Assembly (NCBI GenBank): GCA_002449915.1
Contig: DJXY01000032.1
Location: 1-22,115 of the forward strand
Direction of reading: 5' to 3'
Length of the DNA: 22,115 nucleotides
From: Oribacterium sp. UBA6992
Lineage (GTDB): Bacteria; Bacillota; Clostridia; Lachnospirales; Lachnospiraceae
Shown here: positions 15,179-22,115 of the stretch, piece by piece
Layout: each line of letters starts with the position of its first letter
How positions within the stretch are numbered: the first letter of the stretch is position 1
Translations under genes and position numbers: made by a program
The notes under the pieces: model-generated
Database searches by the model: none
Seen by the model: only the letters and a program-made list of their open reading frames with translations
What the model was told of the DNA's origin: nothing

Positions 15179-16264
15179 TTACGCTTCCGGCGCTTCCGCA
15201 ACAGTCGGCACTCCCTCACCGCTCTGGTTCCGGAATGCAATCCGGTCCGTAAGCGCCATATGAATCACAAGATCAATTACCTTATTAGAATAGCCCCACT
15301 CATTATCATACCAGGCGATCAGCTTTACAAACTTGTCATCCAGCATGATGCCTGCCTGTGCATCAAACACGCAGGTATTGTAATTGCCACGGATATCTCC
15401 CGAAACCAATGCATCCGTATTATACTCAATCACACCTCGCATATTGCTCTCCGCCGCCTGCTTCACCACCTCGCAGATTTCCTCATAGGTTGTGGAGGTC
15501 TTAAGCTCTGCCGTAAGATCAACTACAGAAACATCATTGCACGGTACACGGAAGCTCATACCCGTCATGCGCCCTGCAAGCTCCGGAATAACCATGGTAA
15601 CCGCCTTAGCAGCACCGGTAGAGGAAGGGATGATGTTGTTAAATACAGAGCGTCCGGTCCTCCAGTCACGACCACTATTGGAGTCCACCGGCTTCTGTTT
15701 TGAGGTTGACGCATGGATGGTTGACATCAGTGCTTTCTCGATGCCAAACCTGTCATTGATGACCTTGGTAAGCGGCGCAAGACAGTTGGTTGTACAGCTT
15801 GCATTGGAAACAATATTCATTGTAAAAGGATCATAGGTATCTTCATTCACGCCCATAACAAAGGTCGGAAAGTCTGCTTCCTTGCCCGGAGCGCTGAGGA
15901 TCACTTTTTTAGCACCGCCCTTGAAATGCTTTGCACAGTCTTCCTTAGAGCGGAACTTACCGGTACTCTCAATCACGTACTCTACACCGGCACTCGCCCA
16001 TGGAATATCCGCCGGATCATCCTCACTGAATACCTTAATGTCCTTGCCATTTACACGGATGCCATCCTCGGTGGCTTCCACCTTGCCCTTAAAACGCCCA
16101 AACACGGAATCATACTCTAAAAGGTACGCCATCTGCTCATGATTGGCATGATGCAGATTAATGGCACAGATATTGATCTGATTCTCCTTCCTCTCCTCAA
16201 GACTCCTAAGGATGATACGGCCAATTCTTCCAAATCCATTGATACCAACGTTGATCTTGCTCAT
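15179..16264 (-). CDS. gap: Glyceraldehyde-3-phosphate dehydrogenase, variant cofactor site and C-terminal tail
   Basis: The enzyme oxidises glyceraldehyde 3-phosphate to 1,3-bisphosphoglycerate in glycolysis. The 361-residue product has the Rossmann motif NGFGRIGR (9-16), catalytic Cys157 in SNASCTTNCLAP, His184 in STIHAS, the IIPSSTGAAKAV phosphate-site region and WYDNEWGYSNKV. Two oddities stand out. Residue 37, in AINLHHAN, is Leu where NAD-specific enzymes have the ribose-binding Asp (AIND). The protein also runs about 25 residues past the usual end near VIHM. The ATG at 16264 has AGGAGG 4 nt upstream; the longer frame to 16333 does not. It appears monocistronic. GAPDH identity is firm; its coenzyme preference is open. 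Confidence 0.93.
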   Translation of the reverse strand: MSKINVGINGFGRIGRIILRSLEERKENQINICAINLHHANHEQMAYLLEYDSVFGRFKGKVEATEDGIRVNGKDIKVFSEDDPADIPWASAGVEYVIESTGKFRSKEDCAKHFKGGAKKVILSAPGKEADFPTFVMGVNEDTYDPFTMNIVSNASCTTNCLAPLTKVINDRFGIEKALMSTIHASTSKQKPVDSNSGRDWRTGRSVFNNIIPSSTGAAKAVTMVIPELAGRMTGMSFRVPCNDVSVVDLTAELKTSTTYEEICEVVKQAAESNMRGVIEYNTDALVSGDIRGNYNTCVFDAQAGIMLDDKFVKLIAWYDNEWGYSNKVIDLVIHMALTDRIAFRNQSGEGVPTVAEAPEA

Positions 16265-16301
16265 ACAACCTCCTATGAATGAATATTTAATTGATGCATT
16301 C

Positions 16302-16330
16302 ACCATAGCATGAAATATGAACATTGTATA
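16302..16330 (-). promoter_or_regulatory. Candidate GAPDH promoter with adjacent inverted repeat
   Basis: On the minus strand TATACA (16325-16330) and an extended -10 TGCTATGGT (TATGGT at 16302-16307) are 17 bp apart. Just upstream is an 8-bp inverted repeat, CAAAAGTT (16331-16338) and AACTTTTG (16347-16354), which could be an operator or a weak AT-rich terminator for the gene upstream. Confidence 0.35.
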
Positions 16331-16426
16331 CAAAAGTTAATTTTTAAACTTTTGCCTCCATAGCAATTAAATTTTCATACCAGAAAGTGCATTACTTCCG
16401 CCATCCAAAGCAGAGTATCTGCGTAT

Positions 16427-17518
16427 TCAAAGATTCGCAAGATATTCCTCATCCGGAATCTCCGATGATCTGACCGCATCCAGGATCGCCTGCTCCATGA
16501 CATACGAGCTCAGCACACCCATCGCGTTGATATCCATCCTAACCGTCTGTTTATCCACCGCCCCGACGGATGCAAAATAAATGCTGTCTCCATCTCCCAT
16601 TGTGCCTACCGGACAGATACATCTGGCGTAGGCCGTCCTTGTCATTGATGCAAGCTTGTTGACCTCAGCAGTATTAAAGGAAGCATTGGTAATAACAGCC
16701 CCGATGGTTGTATTGGTATGCTCCCGCATTGCCTCTCCTGGTGCTGCCTGCATGTCCTCTTTTTCCAATGCTGTCTGCGAATCTGCTTCATTGGCTTCAG
16801 ATGCATCACTCTGCTGCTTCATTGCATGAAGCGCATACTCAAGCAGGAGATCCGAACCTGAAATCAGAGCTGACCTGCTCTCATCATGCGTTCCGGCGAT
16901 CCTTTTTCCGGAAGCAGGGTCATAGACATCTCCGACCGCATTGACAATGACCACTGCCGCAACCTTGACCGTGCCAAGCTGTATGGCATAAATCCCAAGC
17001 CCAGACTTCTGCGCCCGTTTCATCCCGGCAAGCTTGCCAACCGTAGCACCCGTACCGCCGCCAACATTGCCATGGGCATCTGAGGTTCCCTGCAAGGCAC
17101 ATTCGCATGCCTTCCACCCCATCGCGGCATTCGGACGTACGTCCCGCCTGCCATACGATAAATCATAAATACACGACTGGACAACCAGCGGAACCAGCGC
17201 TGCCCCGGTTTCATAGCCAATGCCATGCTGCTCCAGGCACCGCATAACACCATCCGCTGCGGCAAGACCGTACGCAGATCCCCCGCCGAGCACAAGCGCA
17301 TTGATCGGATTATCCGCCGTAATGGCATGCGTCAGCGGTGTCTCCCGGGACGCAGGTCCTCCACCTGAGATATCCGATCCAACCTCTGCGCCAGTCGGAA
17401 AATACAGTACCGTCACTCCGGTCTTAGCCTCTGTATCCTCCGCATGTCCAATCTGGACATAATTTTTCATTTCACTGATCGGTATTTTTTGTATGGGTAT
17501 TTTATGTAGTTCAGTCAT
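16427..17518 (-). CDS. P1/S58-family N-terminal nucleophile hydrolase (DmpA/NylC-like peptidase)
   Basis: The 363-residue protein belongs to the DmpA/P1 peptidase group, which self-cleaves to expose an N-terminal nucleophile and then acts as an aminopeptidase or amidohydrolase. Family marks are VQIGHAEDTEAKTGVTVLYF (21-40), ALVLGGGSAYGLAAADGV (74-91), GNVGGGTGATVGKL (150-163) and GLGIYAIQLG. The processing site is NTTIGAVITNA, with Thr270 the expected nucleophile after Asn269. A polar, Glu/Ala/Gln-rich insert (about 233-266) sits directly before the cleavage site. The ATG at 17518 has TAGGA 4-5 nt upstream and overlaps the stop of a possible 36-codon ORF. The natural substrate is unknown. No signal peptide is seen, so it is probably cytoplasmic. 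Confidence 0.88.
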   Translation of the reverse strand: MTELHKIPIQKIPISEMKNYVQIGHAEDTEAKTGVTVLYFPTGAEVGSDISGGGPASRETPLTHAITADNPINALVLGGGSAYGLAAADGVMRCLEQHGIGYETGAALVPLVVQSCIYDLSYGRRDVRPNAAMGWKACECALQGTSDAHGNVGGGTGATVGKLAGMKRAQKSGLGIYAIQLGTVKVAAVVIVNAVGDVYDPASGKRIAGTHDESRSALISGSDLLLEYALHAMKQQSDASEANEADSQTALEKEDMQAAPGEAMREHTNTTIGAVITNASFNTAEVNKLASMTRTAYARCICPVGTMGDGDSIYFASVGAVDKQTVRMDINAMGVLSSYVMEQAILDAVRSSEIPDEEYLANL

Positions 17519-17621
17519 AGCTTCCTACCGTCTCACTCTCTGCATTCGTATGTTTCATCAGATCATTGCGTATCATTTTGTACATTTTCACTGGAATATC
17601 AATCACCTCATCATCCGTCAT
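17511..17621 (-). CDS. Possible 36-residue small protein overlapping the peptidase start
   Basis: An ATG at 17621 opens a 36-codon frame whose product begins MTDDEVIDIPVKMYKMIRND and is hydrophilic and helix-prone. Its TGA (17511-17513) overlaps the peptidase ATG by 8 nt, an arrangement seen with translational coupling. There is no good ribosome binding site, and a TAG lies four codons upstream, so it could be a remnant of an older gene's 3' end or chance. No family is recognised. Confidence 0.25.
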   Translation of the reverse strand: MTDDEVIDIPVKMYKMIRNDLMKHTNAESETVGSYD

Positions 17622-17700
17622 ACGAAGGCACTAAAGCTGGATATCCAGCACATAAAACACATTCAAGATGCAGCTCCTGTCTACAACTGCATAGTCTGAT

Positions 17701-19350
17701 TTATCCTGCAAACATCATTCCATCCAGAAGCTCCTCCGCCGGCACTCCGTCAATCTGGTCAACGCCATCATTTTTGCTTACTGCAATACGGATAAAACGT
17801 CCTTTGGCATCCTTAAAATCAACCCAGGAGCTCTCATCCGTAGCATAGAAGTTCAGTACTGTACCCGCAGCAATCGTCTCTTCTGTGCCCGCGCCCTGTT
17901 CCGAGCTCCGCACCTTCGCCTTAAGCTCTTTAAGCGTCGTTAGACTGGACACCAGATCCGGCTGGATATAATCATAGGTCTCAGTCTCTTTGGGCATCCC
18001 TGCTGCATCCAGCGTATACCGCCGCCAGGCACCATTTGTGGAAAGCAAATCTGTCCTTGTGGCAAGCTCCATCTGGTCGGGATCCGTCGGCGACTCATAT
18101 CGAAACCCGCGATCAAACTCCTTTGCCTCCGGGATTTGATTTCCATTGAGATCATAGATTTTAAGATATTTCCAGTCGCTCTCGACACCAACTTCCAGAT
18201 ACAGATAATTTCTCTCACCCTTATGCACAAGATACGGATCGAAATGATATCCGTGAATGTCTTCCGTATAAGTATTGTCACCAAGCGTCATGGTAAAAGT
18301 ATACTCATCTTCATCACTGCTTCCGCTAGGCAGATACGAAACCTTAAGCGTCTTCGCTTTGGTCCCCGGTAAGGTCGTGGGCACATCCATCATAAAAGGC
18401 TCTATAAAATCCAAGGAAGCAGCCACATATTCCTGCTTCACAAGCTCCGGATTATCCACGTATCGAAGCATTACCATCTGCGCGCCGGCTGCATACGGTG
18501 CAATTTCATAAGGTGCAAAATAAAACCGGATGCCATCATTGCCAAGCGTCCACGCAACGCCACCGGATTCCGCATCATCTTTACCTGTGTCCAGAAGCGC
18601 CATCCGGATGGTCCCGGCAAGGTCCTTTGCGGATGCATAAAATGTCTCCGGCGGGTACATCTCAAGAAGCTTTGTGGAAAGCAGCTCCGGAAGCTTGTCA
18701 ATCTGACCATCCTCCAGCACATCGTTAAGCTCCAGTTCCGTCCCGGTCCGGGAATCAAAATTCACAGCCTGATATCCATAATTTGGATGTGCCCCTCCAC
18801 TGAAGCTGCTGGCAGTGACAAGGACACTGACCACAGTGCTGTCACTCCGCATCACCCTGGCATCGAGCTCGGACGTATAATAGCTTCCTTCCGTCCACCA
18901 GCCATCTTTCATTCCAGTCTCGGCATCCGTCTTTAGCTGAGCGATTTCCTGCGCATTGCTCTCCGCAAGCTTCTCAGTATACGCTGTTATGGCCTGGGTC
19001 AAGGCTTCATATCTGCTATCCTCCCCGACCATCCAGATCCTTGGATAATGACCGCTTACCAGCATTGTGCCGTCATCCGCAGTTTCACTTTGATACTGTA
19101 CGTCCATATATATGGCAAGAGGCTCTACTGCAAGACGATCCTTCTCTCCCGTTTCCGATGAGCCCTCCCGATGAGCTGGTGATGCAGCTTCATTCACGGA
19201 TTCCTGCGAGGAATTTGTCGCTGCTGTCTCCTCACCCGCCGGTGCAGATTGTGCTGTCTCTATTGATGCGTTTTTCTGCCCTGCAGAACATCCCGTAAGG
19301 AGTCCTGTGATCAGCAGAACGCATATTCCTGTCATCATAAATTGCTTCAT
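17701..19350 (-). CDS. Lipoprotein with DUF4163/DUF3298-type domain
   Basis: The 549-residue surface lipoprotein has a signal peptide and lipobox LLTGC with lipidated Cys21, a Ser/Glu/Ala-rich linker to about residue 70, then a DUF4163-like segment (AIYMDVQYQSE onward) and a DUF3298-type segment with the hallmark SFSGGAHPNYGYQAVNFDS and TGTELELNDVL. The C-terminal third is not assigned; it has tyrosine- and aspartate-rich stretches and an SH3-like end (GTVLNFYATDESSWVDF). The same domain pair occurs in RsiV-like anti-sigma factors and in secreted clostridial lipoproteins. No anti-sigma domain or cognate sigma factor is seen here, so the role is unknown. AAGGAG lies 9 nt before the ATG at 19350, and a promoter lies upstream. 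Confidence 0.85.
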   Translation of the reverse strand: MKQFMMTGICVLLITGLLTGCSAGQKNASIETAQSAPAGEETAATNSSQESVNEAASPAHREGSSETGEKDRLAVEPLAIYMDVQYQSETADDGTMLVSGHYPRIWMVGEDSRYEALTQAITAYTEKLAESNAQEIAQLKTDAETGMKDGWWTEGSYYTSELDARVMRSDSTVVSVLVTASSFSGGAHPNYGYQAVNFDSRTGTELELNDVLEDGQIDKLPELLSTKLLEMYPPETFYASAKDLAGTIRMALLDTGKDDAESGGVAWTLGNDGIRFYFAPYEIAPYAAGAQMVMLRYVDNPELVKQEYVAASLDFIEPFMMDVPTTLPGTKAKTLKVSYLPSGSSDEDEYTFTMTLGDNTYTEDIHGYHFDPYLVHKGERNYLYLEVGVESDWKYLKIYDLNGNQIPEAKEFDRGFRYESPTDPDQMELATRTDLLSTNGAWRRYTLDAAGMPKETETYDYIQPDLVSSLTTLKELKAKVRSSEQGAGTEETIAAGTVLNFYATDESSWVDFKDAKGRFIRIAVSKNDGVDQIDGVPAEELLDGMMFAG

Positions 19351-19412
19351 GTCGTTTTTCTCCTTACTACGTGCTGTAGACTCCGATTCCAACTGACTTT
19401 ATTATTGATTTT

Positions 19413-19441
19413 ATAGTAAAGGCTTTTCTGTTTTTTTACAA
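19413..19441 (-). promoter_or_regulatory. Candidate promoter of the DUF3298-type lipoprotein gene
   Basis: On the minus strand TTGTAA (19436-19441) and TACTAT (19413-19418) are separated by 17 bp. The predicted start near 19406 gives a leader of about 55 nt. This supports independent transcription after the upstream terminator, possibly continuing into the peptidase gene. Confidence 0.55.
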
Positions 19442-19512
19442 GGATTTCGGGATGATGGCCTGAAACAGACAACGAAAATCCTTATATACGGTCAGAATAC
19501 CTGTTAAATAAC

Positions 19513-19544
19513 AAAAATGTCCGGGAGCTAGAGTCCCCGGACAT
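19513..19544 (-). terminator. Rho-independent terminator of the ribose-type ABC operon
   Basis: Arms ATGTCCGGG (19517-19525) and CCCGGACAT (19536-19544) are perfectly complementary over 9 bp with a 10-nt loop. On the minus strand the hairpin runs straight into TTTTTGTTATTT. It lies about 110 bp after the permease stop. Confidence 0.88.
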
Positions 19545-19657
19545 CTGAAAGGTTAACTGCCGACAACGATTGTCAAAACCATTGTGGTTGATAACAATGA
19601 ATATCTTTTATTTTTAAGAAATTGATTCAGGTCAATTCTTTTTGGTCAAGCTTTTTA

Positions 19658-20629
19658 TCAGGCCTTCTTTCTGTTTTTCATCATATCCATTGTTACGGCA
19701 AAGATGATCAGCACACCACTGGTAATCTCGAGCACATGGGTATTGAGTCCAAACTGAACACCGGCATTATTGATTAAAACCATAAGAATCGTACCGAGAA
19801 TTGTACCGCTGACATTTCCGCGGCCGCCGGCGAGCGAACAACCTCCGATTACAGCAGCGGCGATCGCATTCATATCATATCCCTCGCCACCTGTTGGAAG
19901 TGCACTCTGTACACGAGCCGCAAGCATTATTCCAGCAACGCCGTAAATAAAACCTGCAAGTCCGTAAACCATGTACGACATCTTTCTGACCCTAATACCA
20001 CTGAGTTTGGCAACCTCCTCGCCGGACCCCATGACATATAGATTACGTCCAAAGATCGTATATCGAAGCAAAAACAGCACCAGTGCTGCAACCAAAATCC
20101 AGATCAGTGCAAGTGCCGGCAGAACCCCGCCAAGGCTAGCGGAACCCATGGCAAGCAGGCTTTTATTCAATCCGCTGACTGTCAACGCATTACTGATGAT
20201 CAGGACAATTCCACGGATAATCGTCGATGTGCCAAGTGTCGCAATCATCGCCGGAACCTTAAGATCGTGAATGATAATACCATTTACAGTGCCGCAGACA
20301 GTGCCGATTGCAAGCGCAACCAACAGTGTAACCGCCAGCGGAAGGCTTGTATCTCTTTGCAGGATTGCCATTGCCATACACGATAGTCCGGTAATTGCAC
20401 CGCCACTGATATCAATGCCACCTGTAATAATGATCATTGTCTGTGCACAGGCAAGAACACCAATGATAGCGCATTGTTTTAAAAGATTGGTAATATTATA
20501 AAGTGAAAAGAAATTTTTGGTTGCCACGGATGCAAAGATAAACAGAGCAACGATAATGACTCCCAGTGTAAATTCTGTATGCTGAAAAATATTAGTTGTT
20601 TTTTTATTTCCTACTTTACTCTCTGCCAT
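19658..20629 (-). CDS. rbsC: Ribose-type sugar ABC transporter permease
   Basis: The 323-residue integral membrane protein is the permease of a CUT2 importer (RbsC/XylH/AraH group). It has eight or more hydrophobic segments. The conserved stretch ITGGIDISGGAITGLSCMAM lies near residues 67-86, and the loop SGEEVAKLSGIRVRKMSYMVYGLAG and MNAIAAAVIGGCSLAGGRGNVSGT follow near 201-275; all are typical of the family. AGGAGG lies 9 nt before the ATG at 20629, which starts 13 bp after the ATPase stop, so the two are one operon. The actual sugar is unknown, because the binding protein is not in view and the rbs symbol is shared loosely across this family. Confidence 0.9.
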   Translation of the reverse strand: MAESKVGNKKTTNIFQHTEFTLGVIIVALFIFASVATKNFFSLYNITNLLKQCAIIGVLACAQTMIIITGGIDISGGAITGLSCMAMAILQRDTSLPLAVTLLVALAIGTVCGTVNGIIIHDLKVPAMIATLGTSTIIRGIVLIISNALTVSGLNKSLLAMGSASLGGVLPALALIWILVAALVLFLLRYTIFGRNLYVMGSGEEVAKLSGIRVRKMSYMVYGLAGFIYGVAGIMLAARVQSALPTGGEGYDMNAIAAAVIGGCSLAGGRGNVSGTILGTILMVLINNAGVQFGLNTHVLEITSGVLIIFAVTMDMMKNRKKA

Positions 20630-20642
20630 GATCGTAAACCTC

Positions 20643-22115
20643 CTATGCTTCTTTGGCTTCTGCTACCTCAAGCGACTCTCTTCGCAGAATGTCCTCTTCA
20701 TGTAGTGTTTTGATTTCATCATACGTAAAATCGGCAGTGATTCTGCCCTGTGCCATCACAAGCAGGCGATCTGCAAGCCCCATAACCTCCGGCAGATAAG
20801 ATGAAATCAGGATAATGCCCTTGCCCTGCGTTGTAAGATTTTCCATGATCTTATATATTTCCTGCTTTGCACCGACATCAACGCCGACTGTAGGTTCATC
20901 AAAAATCAGTACATCCGGATTAAAGCAAAGCAGCTTTGCGATAACCACCTTCTGCTGATTTCCTCCTGAAAGATTACCGGCAAGCTGGTCTATAGATGGA
21001 GTCTTGACGTTCACCATCCTGGCATAATCCATGGCCCGATCTTTTTCTTTCTTAAGAGAAATAATCTGTCCTTTGGAAATTTCCTCGTAGGAGTTCATAT
21101 TGATATTGGTTTTTATTGATAACCCTAATGCCAGACCATCAGCACGCCGATCCTCTGTCAAAAAGCCGATCCCATATTTCATGGCTTCAGATGGATTTTT
21201 TATCTCCACCTTCTCTCCTTTGATATAAACATCTCCACTGAGACGTTTCTCTACTCCATAGAGTGCACGCATGGTTTCACTTCTTCCGGCACCAACCAGT
21301 CCTGCCAGGCCTACGATTTCCCCTGCATGCACTGACAAACTGATATCCGTAAAGTGCCTTGAATCCGTAAAATGCTCAATCCTTAAAAGTTCCTTTCCAG
21401 GCGTACAGTGTTTAATATTATAAATGTCAGACATCTTACGGCCAACCATCAGAGTAATCAGATCATCTGTGGTGACTTCGCTCACCGGTCTGGTATCTAC
21501 ATACGTACCGTCTTTCAGTACTGTAACCGTATCGCAGATGTCCATAATTTCTTCCAGCCGATGTGAGATATAAATAATGCTCACTCCCTGTTTCTTTAAC
21601 TCTTTAATATAGTTAAAAAGGATTTCAACCTTTTCATTTTCAAGTAATGCAGTAGGTTCATCAAAAATCACGACTCTGATATCATTATTGACCGAAATCT
21701 TACTGATTGTCACCATCTCCTGCATGGCAATCGGCAATGAACTGATCTTTTTAGATGGATCTACATTCATTTTAAATTTGTCTATAATCTTGCGGCTGTC
21801 TTCTTTCATACGTGGCCAGTCTACAAGACCCATTTTTGTTTTCGGCTGTCTGCCGAGGAAGTAATTCTCTGCAATGCTCAAATCCTGAGCAATATTGACA
21901 TTCTGATAGTTTGCAAATACTCCATGTTCTTGCGCTTCAAGTGCATTTTTATTTTCAATCCAACTGCCATTATAGTTTAGTAATACTCTCCCCTGATCCT
22001 GCCTTTCAACGCCCATGATGCATTTGATCAGTGTCGATTTACCAGCTCCATTCTCTCCAACAAGTGCCCTGACTTCTCCCTTGTTTATCTCAAAGCTGAC
22101 ATCATTCAGGGCTGT
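20643..22115 (-). CDS. rbsA: Ribose-type sugar ABC transporter ATPase with two nucleotide-binding domains, 5' end outside window
   Basis: 490 residues of the C-terminal part are visible and the frame is open to the right edge. The first domain has Walker A GENGAGKST about 19 residues in and Walker B VVIFDEPTA, but a weak signature, LPIAMQEMVTISK. The second domain has the usual degenerate Walker A GLVGAGRSET, a full signature LSGGNQQKVVIAKLL and Walker B VLIFDEPTVGVDVGAK. This tandem arrangement identifies the RbsA/MglA/XylG group that powers CUT2 importers. An internal ATG at 22016 is not the start, because Walker A lies upstream of it. It precedes the permease gene by 13 bp. Confidence 0.93.
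   Translation of the reverse strand, partial: TALNDVSFEINKGEVRALVGENGAGKSTLIKCIMGVERQDQGRVLLNYNGSWIENKNALEAQEHGVFANYQNVNIAQDLSIAENYFLGRQPKTKMGLVDWPRMKEDSRKIIDKFKMNVDPSKKISSLPIAMQEMVTISKISVNNDIRVVIFDEPTALLENEKVEILFNYIKELKKQGVSIIYISHRLEEIMDICDTVTVLKDGTYVDTRPVSEVTTDDLITLMVGRKMSDIYNIKHCTPGKELLRIEHFTDSRHFTDISLSVHAGEIVGLAGLVGAGRSETMRALYGVEKRLSGDVYIKGEKVEIKNPSEAMKYGIGFLTEDRRADGLALGLSIKTNINMNSYEEISKGQIISLKKEKDRAMDYARMVNVKTPSIDQLAGNLSGGNQQKVVIAKLLCFNPDVLIFDEPTVGVDVGAKQEIYKIMENLTTQGKGIILISSYLPEVMGLADRLLVMAQGRITADFTYDEIKTLHEEDILRRESLEVAEAKEA

Larger units (their letters stand above)
19351..19657. other. 307-bp spacer between lipoprotein gene and ribose-type permease
   Basis: It contains the lipoprotein promoter (19413-19441) and the terminator of the upstream sugar ABC operon (19513-19544). 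Between 19560 and 19610 there are short inverted repeats built on ACAATG/CATTGT, too weak to assign. No gene is seen. Confidence 0.6.

Overview
The window looks like an ordinary metabolic stretch of a Gram-positive, strictly anaerobic chromosome, most likely Lachnospiraceae (Clostridia). The reasons are an oxygen-sensitive class III ribonucleotide reductase, strong AGGAGG-type ribosome binding sites, a clostridial-style sugar-binding lipoprotein with an Ala/Ser/Thr/Glu linker, a lysine-rich insert in the MsmX/UgpC ATPase that I recall from this family, and a small protein family that I recall mainly from Lachnospiraceae. No tRNA, rRNA, CRISPR array, prophage or insertion sequence is visible. 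All genes except cstA lie on the minus strand.

Layout. 1-1983 (minus): nrdD, cut by the left edge, with a candidate pair of NrdR boxes upstream. 2676-4418 (plus): a CstA-family transporter divergent from nrdD, preceded by an 11-bp tandem repeat and a promoter. 4510-4557: a perfect 15-bp bidirectional hairpin between cstA and a convergent small gene (4553-5044) that looks like the N-terminal half of a larger nuclease-like family. 5367-6233: class II fructose-bisphosphate aldolase, with its own terminator.

6361-13552 is a maltodextrin-type uptake and processing locus. Its transcription order is binding lipoprotein, two permeases, LacI-family regulator, 4-alpha-glucanotransferase MalQ and MsmX-type ATPase, followed by the aldolase gene. 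Gene gaps are 127 bp or less, except for a 217-bp spacer with a strong hairpin behind the binding-protein gene. The locus is headed by a near-consensus promoter (TTGACA, 17 bp, TAAAAT) with two overlapping LacI/CcpA-type operators at the start site. The likely logic is import of malto-oligosaccharides, disproportionation by MalQ and entry of glucose units into glycolysis.

13795-14102 holds a cluster of GGATG/CATCC hairpins, one of them a terminator for an HD-domain phosphohydrolase gene (14103-14780). Then follow a glyceraldehyde-3-phosphate dehydrogenase with an unusual cofactor-site residue and C-terminal tail (15179-16264), an S58/DmpA-type peptidase (16427-17518) possibly preceded by a 36-codon small ORF, and a DUF4163/DUF3298-type lipoprotein (17701-19350) with its own promoter. 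The right end holds part of a ribose-type sugar ABC system, permease (19658-20629) and double-domain ATPase (20643 to the window end), closed by a strong terminator.

I do not see a convincing undescribed system. The most useful second-look items are the NrdR box pair, the cstA direct repeats, the truncated nuclease-family protein, the operator/leader of the maltodextrin operon, the GGATG/CATCC hairpin cluster and the GAPDH variant residues.
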